Shown one piece after another: positions 1 to 8,098 of a stretch of 64,000 bases of DNA. Each line of letters starts with the position of its first letter. Position 1 is the stretch's first letter. The stretch lies in NCBI RefSeq assembly GCF_042684645.1, contig NZ_JBHULV010000046.1, positions 62,001 to 126,000 on the forward strand. Direction: 5' to 3'. The DNA is from Pseudopedobacter alpinus (lineage in GTDB: Bacteria; Bacteroidota; Bacteroidia; Sphingobacteriales; Sphingobacteriaceae). The position numbers were made by a program, and so were the translations under genes. The notes under the pieces were generated by a model. The model was not told the origin of the DNA and did not search any database. It worked only from the letters and a program-made list of their open reading frames with translations.

Positions 1-1061
1 GATTTTAAAGGAAATAATGTGAAATATATTTTTTACCTCTTAAAATCACTAAAATTAAATGATTATAAAAGTGGCTCTGGTGTGCCAACTATGAATAGAA
101 ATCATTTGCATCCTATTAAGGTTCTTTGCTATAAAGATACCCCACCCAAAAACAAATCGCCTCAGTACTTTCTGCATTAGATGATAAAATAGAACTCAAT
201 AACTGCATCAACCAAGAATTGGAGGGCATGGCTAAATTGCTTTATGATTATTGGTTTGTTCAATTTGATTTTCCTGATGCCAATGGTAAACCTTATAAAA
301 GTTCTGGTGGTAAAATGGTTTATAATGAGGTTTTGAAAAGGGAGATTCCTGAGGGGTGGGAGGTGAAGAGTTTGGCAAATTTTATTTTAAATGATAAAAG
401 TGGAGATTGGGGTAAAGAGGAAAGCGAAGGAAACTACGTTATAAAGGTAGAATGTATTAGGGGAGCTGATATTAATGGAATAAATGGAAAAGGTGAAGTT
501 AAAGCTCCAACAAGATTTATTCTAGAGAAGAATGAGCATAAAATATTGTTAGAGTTTGATTTAGTGGTTGAGATATCTGGAGGTAGCCCAACTCAATCTA
601 CAGGACGATTAGGATTTATTACTAAGGAAGTATTGGAGCGTTTTGATAATCCTTTAATTTGCTCAAACTTTTGTAAAGCTGTTTCATTAAAATCTGAAAA
701 TCAATTCTTCTTTTTTGTAAACTCTTGGAATAGAGCGTATGATAATGGAATACTCTTTGGTTTTGAAGGCAAAACAAGCGGGATCAAAAATTTACTTTTT
801 GAAATGTTTGTCAATAATTATATAGTTGCAGTACCTGAAGAAAACTTATTAACGAAGTTCCAGAATATTACATCCCTTTACGAAAAGAAACGACAAGTCA
901 ATTTAAAACAAAACCAAAAACTAGCAGAGTTAAGAGATTGGTTATTGCCTATGTTAATGAATGGGCAGGTAAAAGTTGGAGAAGTTGAGGAGGGTTTAAA
1001 TGTAGCTGCGGAGCCGGAGGTTGGGTATGGGGGAGATATAAATAAATTAATAAAAAATTGA
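1..1061 (+). pseudogene. hsdS: Type I restriction specificity subunit, frameshifted, 5' end outside window
   Basis: HsdS recognises the DNA target of a type I restriction-modification complex. Positions 1-180 read in frame 1 as the end of a first target-recognition domain (GSGVPTMNRNHLHPIKV) and then stop at 178-180. The expected conserved linker (KQIASVLSALDDKIELN) continues in another frame from 150, joins the ATG at 219 and runs to 1061. The central repeat (EGMAKLLYDYWFVQFDFP), a second recognition domain and the coiled-coil tail (KLAELRDWLLPMLMNGQVKVGE) are all present. The break falls in the A run at 148-152, so it is either a one-base indel mutation or a sequencing error. hsdM and hsdR are not visible and would lie to the left. 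The family call is firm; whether the gene is dead is less certain. Confidence 0.85.
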
Positions 1062-1142
1062 TTTCTAAATCTCCCTTTAGTTAATTTTAAATATGACTTT
1101 ATAATTGTGAAAAAATCACAATTATAATATTACATTTGGATT

Positions 1143-2477
1143 ATGTTTATAGAATTCAATTTTGGGAATTTTCGTTCGTTCAAAGATCCTCAAAAATTCA
1201 GCTTAGAAGCTAGTTCCTTAAGAGCAAATGACGGAGGTTTAGAAGAAGAAAATGTTTTTGAAAAAGACAGCTTAAGATTACTGAAATCGAAAGCCATATT
1301 CGGTGGAAATGCCAGTGGTAAAAGTAATTTAGCTACAGCAATCTCTGCTTTCACCTACATGGTTAGTCGTTCTGTAGCTAATGAAGGTATTCCTGCTCAA
1401 ATATGGGACGATAGGTTTCAGTTAGCAGATAATGAATGGGATGAGCAACCCGTCTTTTTTCAGTATTCTTTTTTACACCAAAGCATTGTTTATAGATATG
1501 GCTTTCAAATATTTGAGGATAAAGTCTATTTTGAATGGTTATTTTCTGGAAATAGCGAGAAAGATCAAATTGAATATTTTATGCGAACTCCCAATGGGGT
1601 AAAAGTAAATGAAGATATTCTATCTCATTCTGATCCTTTTGTTAGCCAAGCCATTGAGGGTAATACTGAACTATATAGGCCCGACTCACTTTTTTTAACC
1701 GCTGGAGCATTGAGCGGTAACCTACTTTTTTCGGGATTACGGAATGAAATACGTAAAATTATTTCTGCTGATGGTGCTTATGATGACAACGCAATTAGTG
1801 CTGCTATGCGGAAATTAGTGAAAGGTAATGAAAAGGAGAAAGAGGCACTTAAGGAACTTATGATAGCTGCAGACACAGGAGTTGAAGGATTAGAAATAGG
1901 CGAATTACCCGATCATTTAGTTGATAAGGAATTGCATAAAGACATGAATAATAATATCTCAGAAGGAAAGAAAGGGAAGGCTGTGAGCTTATTCTCTTTA
2001 CATTCTAGGTATAATGAAAAAGGAGAATTTATTAATAAAATATCGGTTCCTTTTGGAGAATGGGAATCGCAAGGTACTGCAAAAATATTTTCACTAGGCT
2101 CTTTGATTTTAGATGCATTGGCAACTGGGCGTATAATGTTAGTAGATGAATTTGATGCTAGATTACATCCTAATCTTACGTTAAAAATTGTGCAAATTTT
2201 CAATAGTGAATTAACAAATCCACTTCATGCTCAATTGATTTTTGTTACACATGATGCAAGTTTACTTAGAAGAGCAAAACTAAGAAGAGACCAGATTTGC
2301 ATGGTAGATAAGAATAGGTTTGGTATAAGCTCAACTACTAGTCTTATTGAATTTAAAGGAGTGCGTAAAGATGCCTCTTATGATAAAGAATATTTACAAG
2401 GTAGTTATTCTGCGGTTCCATTTCTAGATAAAATGGATTGGGTAGTTAAAGAAAATCAGCTAAACTATGGCGATTAG
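1143..2477 (+). CDS. AAA family ATPase (AAA_15/AAA_21, RloA-like defence ATPase)
   Basis: This is a 444-residue SMC/ABC-like ATPase of the kind encoded in restriction islands. It opens with the family's N-terminal FGNFRSFKDP strand, has a Walker A GGNASGKSN (Lys60), an ABC-signature-like stretch (SQGTAKIFSLGS) near 310, a Walker B MLVDEFDARLHP around 335 and a switch histidine in FVTHDASLL. Its end overlaps the start of the RloB-like gene by 11 bases, so the two are translationally coupled. By analogy with paired ATPase/Toprim defence systems such as PARIS (AriA/AriB), the ATPase would sense infection and hold or release the partner effector. That role is inference; the ATPase fold is clear. 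Confidence 0.85.
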   Translation: MFIEFNFGNFRSFKDPQKFSLEASSLRANDGGLEEENVFEKDSLRLLKSKAIFGGNASGKSNLATAISAFTYMVSRSVANEGIPAQIWDDRFQLADNEWDEQPVFFQYSFLHQSIVYRYGFQIFEDKVYFEWLFSGNSEKDQIEYFMRTPNGVKVNEDILSHSDPFVSQAIEGNTELYRPDSLFLTAGALSGNLLFSGLRNEIRKIISADGAYDDNAISAAMRKLVKGNEKEKEALKELMIAADTGVEGLEIGELPDHLVDKELHKDMNNNISEGKKGKAVSLFSLHSRYNEKGEFINKISVPFGEWESQGTAKIFSLGSLILDALATGRIMLVDEFDARLHPNLTLKIVQIFNSELTNPLHAQLIFVTHDASLLRRAKLRRDQICMVDKNRFGISSTTSLIEFKGVRKDASYDKEYLQGSYSAVPFLDKMDWVVKENQLNYGD

Positions 2478-3165
2478 TCAAAGTAAGGAAGCTAGATATG
2501 AAGCCTATCTAAGGAGTATTGCTTTTGTAAATAATACTGCTTACGTTGAGGAAAAAATTGAACAGAAAAAGAAATTTTTAATTATTTGTGAAGGGAAAAA
2601 TACAGAGCCTTGTTACTTTGAGGGTTTTCCAGTACCCTCAAAGTCTGTTATAATAGAGCGAGGGTGTAATACCAAAAATAAATTGGTTGATTTTGCAATA
2701 AAAAAGAGCCAAGAAGAAGAAAATAAAGATAGAGAGGTTTGGTGTGTGTTTGATTATGACATAAAACCTGATGAAGCAGCCACACAACCTCAAGATTTTA
2801 ACAGCTCTATAGATAAAGCAGAGCAAAATGGGTTAAAAGTAGCATGGTCTAATGATGCTTTTGAATTATGGTTTGTTTTACACTACCAAGAACTTGAGAG
2901 TAATATAACAAGAGAAGAACTTTATGATATTCTAAAAGTTAAATGGCAATTGGTAAGCTTTCATAATACTGCAAAAACTATTGAATATTGTAAAGGTCAT
3001 TATGATAGGCATAATGATTTTAATGGCGCATCTCAAGAATTAGCAATAAGGAGGGCGAAAAAATTACATAAGCAATTCGGAGTTGATAAAAACTATGCTA
3101 AGCATTGCCCTTGTACTACAGTTTATCAGCTTGTAGAAGAATTGAATAGAAATAAAAAGAAATAG
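2467..3165 (+). CDS. RloB-like protein (Toprim-type putative effector nuclease)
   Basis: The 232-residue product matches the RloB family, first named from genes lying inside type I restriction loci. Visible motifs are LIICEGKNTEPCYFE (Glu42, Glu47), an acidic VFDYD (Asp96, Asp98) and SNDAFELWFVLHY. Together they give the Glu / DxD pattern of a Toprim-like metal site. The gene overlaps the upstream ATPase gene by 11 bases. Known: RloB often sits beside such ATPases in restriction islands. Inferred: a nuclease effector unleashed by the ATPase partner. No frameshift or stop is seen, so the pair looks functional, unlike its neighbours. Confidence 0.8.
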   Translation: MAISQSKEARYEAYLRSIAFVNNTAYVEEKIEQKKKFLIICEGKNTEPCYFEGFPVPSKSVIIERGCNTKNKLVDFAIKKSQEEENKDREVWCVFDYDIKPDEAATQPQDFNSSIDKAEQNGLKVAWSNDAFELWFVLHYQELESNITREELYDILKVKWQLVSFHNTAKTIEYCKGHYDRHNDFNGASQELAIRRAKKLHKQFGVDKNYAKHCPCTTVYQLVEELNRNKKK

Positions 3166-3241
3166 AGTTTAATGTATCGAAATCATACATTATTTCATTT
3201 TAATTTATTTGCCTTATTAAATTATTTTCTAATTATGTTAG

Positions 3242-3595
3242 GTCCAATATTCAACTTACGGCAATCAGCTTGATTTTTTAATCACCGCAGAAGGCAGCGA
3301 GATGGTGGTTGATGCCAAATATAAAGTGAGCTATCAGGCTAGTCAAATTCATCAAGATATTAGACAAGTTTCTGGTTATGCTAGATTAAAAAAGGTTTAT
3401 GAAGAGTTAAAGTCCACAAAAACTAAAACGGATATTATAGATTGTTTGATTATTTATCCAAGTGCTGGCGATATTAAAGTACAACCTGAGTTTAATTTTG
3501 AGGATGAATTAAAAGCTAAAAAGGAAATTAAAGCTTATAATAGGGTTTTTAAAATAGGTATTCCGATGCCTTACATCCAAAATCAATCATCTTAA
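3242..3595 (+). pseudogene. McrC C-terminal remnant (McrBC 5-methylcytosine restriction)
   Basis: Only the last ~117 codons of an McrC-like protein remain. The frame opens at 3242 directly after a stop (TAG at 3239-3241) and reads QYSTYGNQLDFLITAEG, then VVDAKYK and IHQDIRQVSGYARL. These correspond to the nuclease core of McrC (the DxK of a PD-(D/E)xK fold and the following helix). The N-terminal two thirds and any mcrB are absent. An ATG at 3302 could start a 97-residue peptide, but it would lack the first catalytic strand. Best read as debris from an McrBC locus lost by deletion. Confidence 0.7.
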
Positions 3596-3654
3596 ACTTT
3601 AGTCGAAATCAACAAATAAAGTAAATAACCTTATCTAGCTGATGGATTTCAAAT

Positions 3655-4587
3655 ATGAAACAAGAAAATAAACTTAATGACCTCGGAAAACTTCTAGCCA
3701 AAGACAATATAGGTAGTATTTACAGGGAAAAGGGTTCACCATACCATTATTTAATAGAAGAAACAAATGAATGTAGAGATTATGTGTGTGACTATAATAC
3801 TTTATATATCCAAACACCAAGCCTAGTAGATACCAAGTGTATTTTTACAGAATTAAGAAATAATAATATTTTATTTACTTATGGTCCAAATAGAGTTCCA
3901 TTTTGTCAGACTAATGATATACTGGACGTAAGAAACATTATAATAAACGACAAAAAATTTATTCACTGTATTGATTTATCTGATGGAGTAACACAAATGT
4001 TTGCTAATGAAGTAGGTGCTTTTTTCACTCCTTCAATGATTACATTCTTAAGAAAAATAGATAAACCGTTCGTTTACTTGATGTCAATGCAAGAATTAAG
4101 AAATGATATGTCTGATAAACCAGTTGAATTTATGTCACCACGAGGATATAGGTATTTAATAGAAGCATCAAAATTAAGAAAAGATAAAAAAGAAGGCTAC
4201 AATGAAAAAGAATTACTTCTTTTAAAGAATTGTGAAATAGAACTAAGTTTTGAAAATAAAAGAAGAGAGATTTGTGATTGGGCGCCAAGCAGATTATCTG
4301 CGATTTACTTAATGGACGACACTTTAGCTTCTTCAGAAAATATAGCATCAATGTTCTCTGAAAAACGATTAAAACCTAAAGTTATATTGGTCAATATTGC
4401 TGGCTTAGCAAGAATAATTAAGGTTGATTATAGATGGGTTGAAGCTTATTTTGAAGAGCCAAAAGTAGAATATATAGAGAATTATTGGCACTCCCTACCA
4501 TTTCAAGACAACAGTACAACTTGGGAATATCTGCATGAAGGAGGTTTATTCGTTTTAGATGAAGAATATGAACCTTATAAATCCTGA
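3655..4587 (+). CDS. Unrecognised 310-residue protein in defence island
   Basis: A complete frame with ATG at 3655, coding for an acidic soluble protein with no signal peptide and no membrane segment. I do not recognise the family with confidence. The C-terminal half has a pattern CDWAPSRLSAIYLMDD followed by KVILVNIAGLARIIKVD and a WVEAYFEE stretch, which is faintly like ADP-ribosyltransferase-fold families such as DUF2441 (Ser-Arg in a conserved turn, then alternating short strands). It stands alone between an McrC remnant and another broken gene, so it may be an intact cargo gene of the island or a survivor of a larger system. Confidence 0.5.
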   Translation: MKQENKLNDLGKLLAKDNIGSIYREKGSPYHYLIEETNECRDYVCDYNTLYIQTPSLVDTKCIFTELRNNNILFTYGPNRVPFCQTNDILDVRNIIINDKKFIHCIDLSDGVTQMFANEVGAFFTPSMITFLRKIDKPFVYLMSMQELRNDMSDKPVEFMSPRGYRYLIEASKLRKDKKEGYNEKELLLLKNCEIELSFENKRREICDWAPSRLSAIYLMDDTLASSENIASMFSEKRLKPKVILVNIAGLARIIKVDYRWVEAYFEEPKVEYIENYWHSLPFQDNSTTWEYLHEGGLFVLDEEYEPYKS

Positions 4588-4623
4588 ATTTTGAGGTAAA
4601 CATATTTACAAATACCCAAACTA

Positions 4624-4828
4624 ATGGAAAATAACCTCAAACAAATTAAAGCTACTATAAAAACAGGTACAGAATGCATTAGTAACGATGGTGTTTCTAC
4701 TGTGTATAGTTTATTAGATTTTTGGCGTTGGAGCGTTTCAGATTTTTTATAATGCCGCCAGAGGTATATTTGCGGAATTTATTGTCGCTACTACAATAGT
4801 AAAGCAACATAATAATTACTATTTTTGA
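4624..4828 (+). pseudogene. Frameshifted, truncated start of a restriction-island protein family
   Basis: From ATG 4624 the reading is NNLKQIKATIKTG, then SLLDFWRWSVSDFL, then a stop at 4750. Starting from 4748 in another frame the sequence continues YNAARGIFAEFIVATTIV to a stop at 4826-4828. Joined, these resemble the N-terminus of a family I recall from restriction loci, with the pattern DFWRW-S-SDLL-N-RG-AEFIVA. The remaining body is gone; the MntA gene starts immediately after. Both the frameshift and the truncation indicate decay. The function of the parent family is unknown to me. Confidence 0.5.
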
Positions 4829-4830
4829 AT

Positions 4831-5133
4831 ATGGGTATTCAGCAACTTAAAATAAAAGAGATACAAAACATTTGCAAAAGTAATCATGTGAAATCCTTAT
4901 TTGCTTTCGGCTCTGTTTTACGTAAAGATTTTAATGAGCAGTCTGATATTGATTTGGTTGTTGATTTTGATGAAACAGACCCATTTAAGTATGCAGATTT
5001 ATACTCTAGCTTAAAAAAAAGTTTAGAAAATCTTTTAAAAAGACAGATTGACCTGATAGAAGAACGTGGTGTAAAAAATCGTTTTTTTAGACAAGAATTA
5101 GATGCAACAAAAGTTAAAATCTATGGACATTAA
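4831..5133 (+). CDS. mntA: MntA-like nucleotidyltransferase antitoxin (MNT domain)
   Basis: This is a 100-residue minimal nucleotidyltransferase. It carries FAFGSVLRKDF and QSDIDLVVDF, the G-S-X10-D-X-D active-site signature of the MNT fold. In type VII MNT/HEPN toxin-antitoxin pairs this enzyme adds AMP to a tyrosine of the HEPN RNase and silences it. I prefer the ATG at 4831; a TTG at 4825 would add two residues. The 3' end overlaps the HEPN gene start (5123) by 11 bases, the usual arrangement. The gene is intact although its partner is broken. Confidence 0.85.
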   Translation: MGIQQLKIKEIQNICKSNHVKSLFAFGSVLRKDFNEQSDIDLVVDFDETDPFKYADLYSSLKKSLENLLKRQIDLIEERGVKNRFFRQELDATKVKIYGH

Positions 5134-5460
5134 GATTAAAGCTTGGTTAGCTGATATTGAACAATGCATTGATGAAATATTTGATTTTTTAGGAGATAAA
5201 AGAGATTTTATATCTTATAAAAATGACTTAAAAACTAAGAAAGCTGTAGAAAGAAATTTAGAGATTATAGGTGAAGCTGTTGGAAGAATTTTGAAACAGC
5301 AACCAAATTTTGAATTACTAAATGCTAAAAGTATTATTGGCACCCGAAACAGAATTATTCATTTTATGATAATATTTCTGATGAAATTATTTGGGCAATT
5401 GTATCAAGAGATCTTATAAAATTGAGAGCAGAGGTAGATAGCTATTTACAAAACTGCTAG
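5123..5460 (+). pseudogene. hepT: HepT-like HEPN RNase toxin, frameshifted after the catalytic motif
   Basis: The protein from ATG 5123 matches DUF86/HEPN toxins (IEQCIDEIFDFL, then KKAVERNLEIIGEAVGRI) up to the RNase motif RNRIIH. Right after the histidine the frame is lost at the T run 5362-5365. The one-base-shifted frame continues YDNISDEIIWAIVSRDL and DSYLQNC to the stop at 5458-5460. The conserved motif is RX4HXY, so the frameshift removes exactly the tyrosine that the MNT partner modifies. In the original frame the product ends at 5419 with a foreign tail. Restoring one base to the T run would recover a full-length toxin. Confidence 0.8.
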
Positions 5461-5567
5461 CACTATTTGTTATCCTATTTTATCTTGGCTAACAATTGGC
5501 TAATTAAAAGCAATATTTTTCTCTCTTGTTTTATGCTTAGGACGTACAAATTACCACATTTACCAGA

Positions 5568-5598
5568 AACCTATAAGGTTTTTGAAACCTTATAGGTT
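5568..5598. repeat. Perfect 14-bp inverted repeat, probable dispersed palindrome or terminator
   Basis: AACCTATAAGGTTT (5568-5581) is followed by a 3-base spacer and its exact reverse complement (5585-5598). There is no long T tract after it. Palindromes of this CCTATAAGG type are, from memory, common between genes of Bacteroidota, so it may be a REP-like element rather than a simple terminator. No second copy was seen in this window. Confidence 0.6.
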
Positions 5599-5653
5599 TA
5601 ATTTGCAAAATTAGACTACACAAAACACATTGCTAAACCCTTGTATTACGGTG

Positions 5654-5735
5654 AAACGCTTTCCGCGTTAACGATTGAAACGGCATCCTTTATGCCCTTT
5701 TTCGGGCATGAAGATAAAGTGTAAAGCGTGTTTAA
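5654..5735. repeat. Long imperfect hairpin element
   Basis: The outer arms AAACGCTTT (5654 on) and AAAGCGTG (about 5723 on) enclose an inner perfect arm pair ATGCCC (5692-5697) / GGGCAT (5704-5709). The element is richer in GC than its surroundings. It looks like a dispersed non-coding repeat, but its copy number cannot be tested here. Confidence 0.4.
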
Positions 5736-5869
5736 ACGCCCAAATCAATTTCTATGCTTTAACTTTACAAACCCCAATCCTAAAGTAAAATTCTCAATAT
5801 AATAGGTCTAATATTTTAATGCCCATTTTTAATTGGCTATTTTGCATTAACCAGTAAATTTAAAATATC

Positions 5870-7048
5870 ATGAGAGAAGTATATATAGTTGCAGCTTTAA
5901 GAACACCTATTGGTAGTTTTGGAGGAAGTTTAGCATCATTTACCGCAACACAATTAGGCGGTTTTGTTATCAAAGCATTGCTAGACAAAACAGGAATCAA
6001 TCCTCAAGAAATTGAAGAAGTGCTAATGGGAAATGTGTTATCAGCAAATTTAGGGCAGGCACCGGCCACTCAAGCTGCAAAATTTGCAGGTTTACCAAAT
6101 GTGCCTAATACCACAATAAATAAAGTGTGTGCTTCTGGTATGAAAGCCGTAATGTTAGCAGCACAAAGTATAGCCATTGGTGATAAAGATGTAGTGGTAG
6201 CAGGAGGGATGGAAAGCATGAGCAATGTGCCCTATTATTTAAGCAAAGCCCGTACTGGTTACAAATTAGGAAATGGGGAATTAACAGACGGCTTAGTTAA
6301 AGATGGTTTGTGGGATGTTTATAACGATTATCACATGGGGTCAGCGGCTGAGTTATGCGCTGCAGAATGCAATATTAGCAGAGAAGATCAAGATAATTTT
6401 GCGATAACATCTTACAAAAGAGCACAAGCTGCCATTGCAGAGGGAAAGTTTAAAGAAGAAATTATTGATATAGAAATAAAAGACCGTAAAGGAAATGTTT
6501 CTCTAATTAACACAGATGAAGAACCTGCAAATGTGATTTTTGATAAAATAGCTGGTTTAAGACCTGTATTTAAAAAAGACGGAACGGTTACCGCAGCAAA
6601 TGCATCATCTTTAAATGATGGTGCAGCTGCACTTTTATTAATGAGTAAAGAAAAAGCAGAGGCTTTGGGTTTAAAACCATTGGCTAAAATTATTGCTTAC
6701 GCTGATGCTCAACAAGAGCCTGAATGGTTTACTACGGCTCCGTCAAAAGCAATTCCATTAGCTTTAAAAAAAGCTGATTTAACTATTGCAGATATTGATT
6801 TATTTGAAATTAACGAAGCATTTTCTGTGGTTTCTATAGCCAACAATAAAGAAATGCAATTAAACCCCGATAATGTAAATGTTAACGGTGGTGCAGTTTC
6901 TATTGGTCATCCTTTAGGTGCATCGGGTGCTCGTATAATTGTTACTTTAATTAATACTTTACAACAAAATAATGGTAAATTAGGCGTTGCAGGTATTTGC
7001 AATGGCGGTGGTGGAGCCAGTGCAATTGTAATAGAAAACATGCGTTAA
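5870..7048 (+). CDS. Acetyl-CoA C-acetyltransferase (thiolase)
   Basis: A 392-residue type II thiolase, full length for the family. It would condense two acetyl-CoA to acetoacetyl-CoA or run the reverse in the cytoplasm. The acylated cysteine is Cys87 in NKVCASGMKA. The catalytic His347 sits in SIGHPLGASGAR and the general-acid Cys377 in GICNGGGGAS. The start is the family's usual MREVYIVAALRTPIG. It overlaps the next gene by one base (TAATG), so the two are probably cotranscribed. Acetyl-CoA acetyltransferase and beta-ketothiolase cannot be told apart from sequence alone. Confidence 0.93.
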   Translation: MREVYIVAALRTPIGSFGGSLASFTATQLGGFVIKALLDKTGINPQEIEEVLMGNVLSANLGQAPATQAAKFAGLPNVPNTTINKVCASGMKAVMLAAQSIAIGDKDVVVAGGMESMSNVPYYLSKARTGYKLGNGELTDGLVKDGLWDVYNDYHMGSAAELCAAECNISREDQDNFAITSYKRAQAAIAEGKFKEEIIDIEIKDRKGNVSLINTDEEPANVIFDKIAGLRPVFKKDGTVTAANASSLNDGAAALLLMSKEKAEALGLKPLAKIIAYADAQQEPEWFTTAPSKAIPLALKKADLTIADIDLFEINEAFSVVSIANNKEMQLNPDNVNVNGGAVSIGHPLGASGARIIVTLINTLQQNNGKLGVAGICNGGGGASAIVIENMR

Positions 7049-7965
7049 TGCTTTACATGAGAAAAATTATAATTATTTTATCGGTAATTTTATTAAAAAC
7101 AAGCTTTTTACTTGGTCAAAGTAAATTGGCAATTTATGAAGATTCGCTAAAAAATTTAGGTTTAATTATCACAACAGATACCTTAGAAATAAACAGAACG
7201 CAAGCAAATTACGATTTCATAAAAACTTTAGTAGCCGCTTTAAAGGAAAAAAACTCTTATTACTATCCTTTTAATCAATTACATGATTTTATATCCATTA
7301 AAAAATCTGATGATAATAAATTGAAAGTTTTTTCGTGGTTTACGCAAGCAAATGACGGAGATTACCGATATTTTGGTGCAATACAAGTAAATAATCCTAA
7401 TAAGTTAGAATTATATCCATTGTTAGACAATAGCCAAAGTTTAAAAAACCTAATTAACTTAAACGATACCACTTTACAAACCAACAAATGGTTGGGGGCG
7501 GTTTATTACCAAATTGTGCCAGTTACGGGTATTAGAGAGCCTTATTATTTATTGTTAGGTTGGAAAGGTAAATCGGCTTTAGCCAATAGTAAAGTAATTG
7601 AAACCTTAAAATTTGTAAATGATAAACCTGTTTTTGGTACACAAGTTTTAGAAAGTGGTGCGAAAACAAATACTTTCAATAGTAGGCATATTTTTGATTA
7701 TACAAAAAGCGCATCTATGATGTTGCGTTACGTAAAAAGTGAAAATCTAATTGTATTTGACCATTTAGTTGCACCGTCTAAAAAAGCTGAAGGAATATCA
7801 GATTTATATGCACCAGATTTATCTTATGATGGTTTTAAATTGAAACAAGGTAAATGGATTTTTCAGGAAAACATGAAATTGAAAAACCTACCAGATGAAG
7901 CTGATGAGTTTTTTATTGATCCCGCTCTTGATGCTCAAAATACAAATTCAGTAATTAAAGAATAA
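7048..7965 (+). CDS. Secreted protein of unknown function
   Basis: The start is either ATG 7048, which shares its A with the thiolase stop, or ATG 7057. Both precede a signal peptide (MRKIIIILSVILLKTSFLLGQ). I reject a longer open frame from 6997 because it lies inside the thiolase in another frame. The mature ~280 residues have no motif I recognise and no lipobox, and are rich in Lys, Asp and Tyr. It is probably periplasmic. The coupling to thiolase may be only transcriptional. Bacteroidota have similar stand-alone secreted hypotheticals. Confidence 0.7.
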   Translation: MLYMRKIIIILSVILLKTSFLLGQSKLAIYEDSLKNLGLIITTDTLEINRTQANYDFIKTLVAALKEKNSYYYPFNQLHDFISIKKSDDNKLKVFSWFTQANDGDYRYFGAIQVNNPNKLELYPLLDNSQSLKNLINLNDTTLQTNKWLGAVYYQIVPVTGIREPYYLLLGWKGKSALANSKVIETLKFVNDKPVFGTQVLESGAKTNTFNSRHIFDYTKSASMMLRYVKSENLIVFDHLVAPSKKAEGISDLYAPDLSYDGFKLKQGKWIFQENMKLKNLPDEADEFFIDPALDAQNTNSVIKE

Positions 7966-8098
7966 CTTCTATAATTTGTAATAATTCCATAACAAATGTA
8001 TTAATATCAATAGTGGTTGTTTCTAAACAAGAAAAAATTTTTATAATTGATATTTAACATTATTTTTAAAAACAATCATTAATTTCTAACAACAATAT

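Larger units (their letters stand above)
5461..5869. other. Gene-free spacer at the edge of the defence island
   Basis: About 400 bases without a credible reading frame. It contains two hairpin-forming elements (listed separately at 5568-5598 and about 5654-5735) and then AT-rich leader sequence before the thiolase gene. No tRNA or integrase that would mark an attachment site is visible. Confidence 0.6.

Noticed and set aside
3302..3595. McrC-like 97-codon frame as an independent gene
   Set aside because: Homology begins upstream of the ATG, at 3242 right after a stop, so this is a truncated remnant.
5654..5690. Resemblance of AACGATTG and CGGCATC in the island spacer to the LacI-type operator
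   Set aside because: The order of the two parts is reversed, the GCACA end is missing, and there is no sugar gene nearby.
6997..7047. Upstream extension of the secreted protein gene after thiolase
   Set aside because: It lies within the thiolase coding end in another frame and would place non-signal residues before a clear signal peptide.
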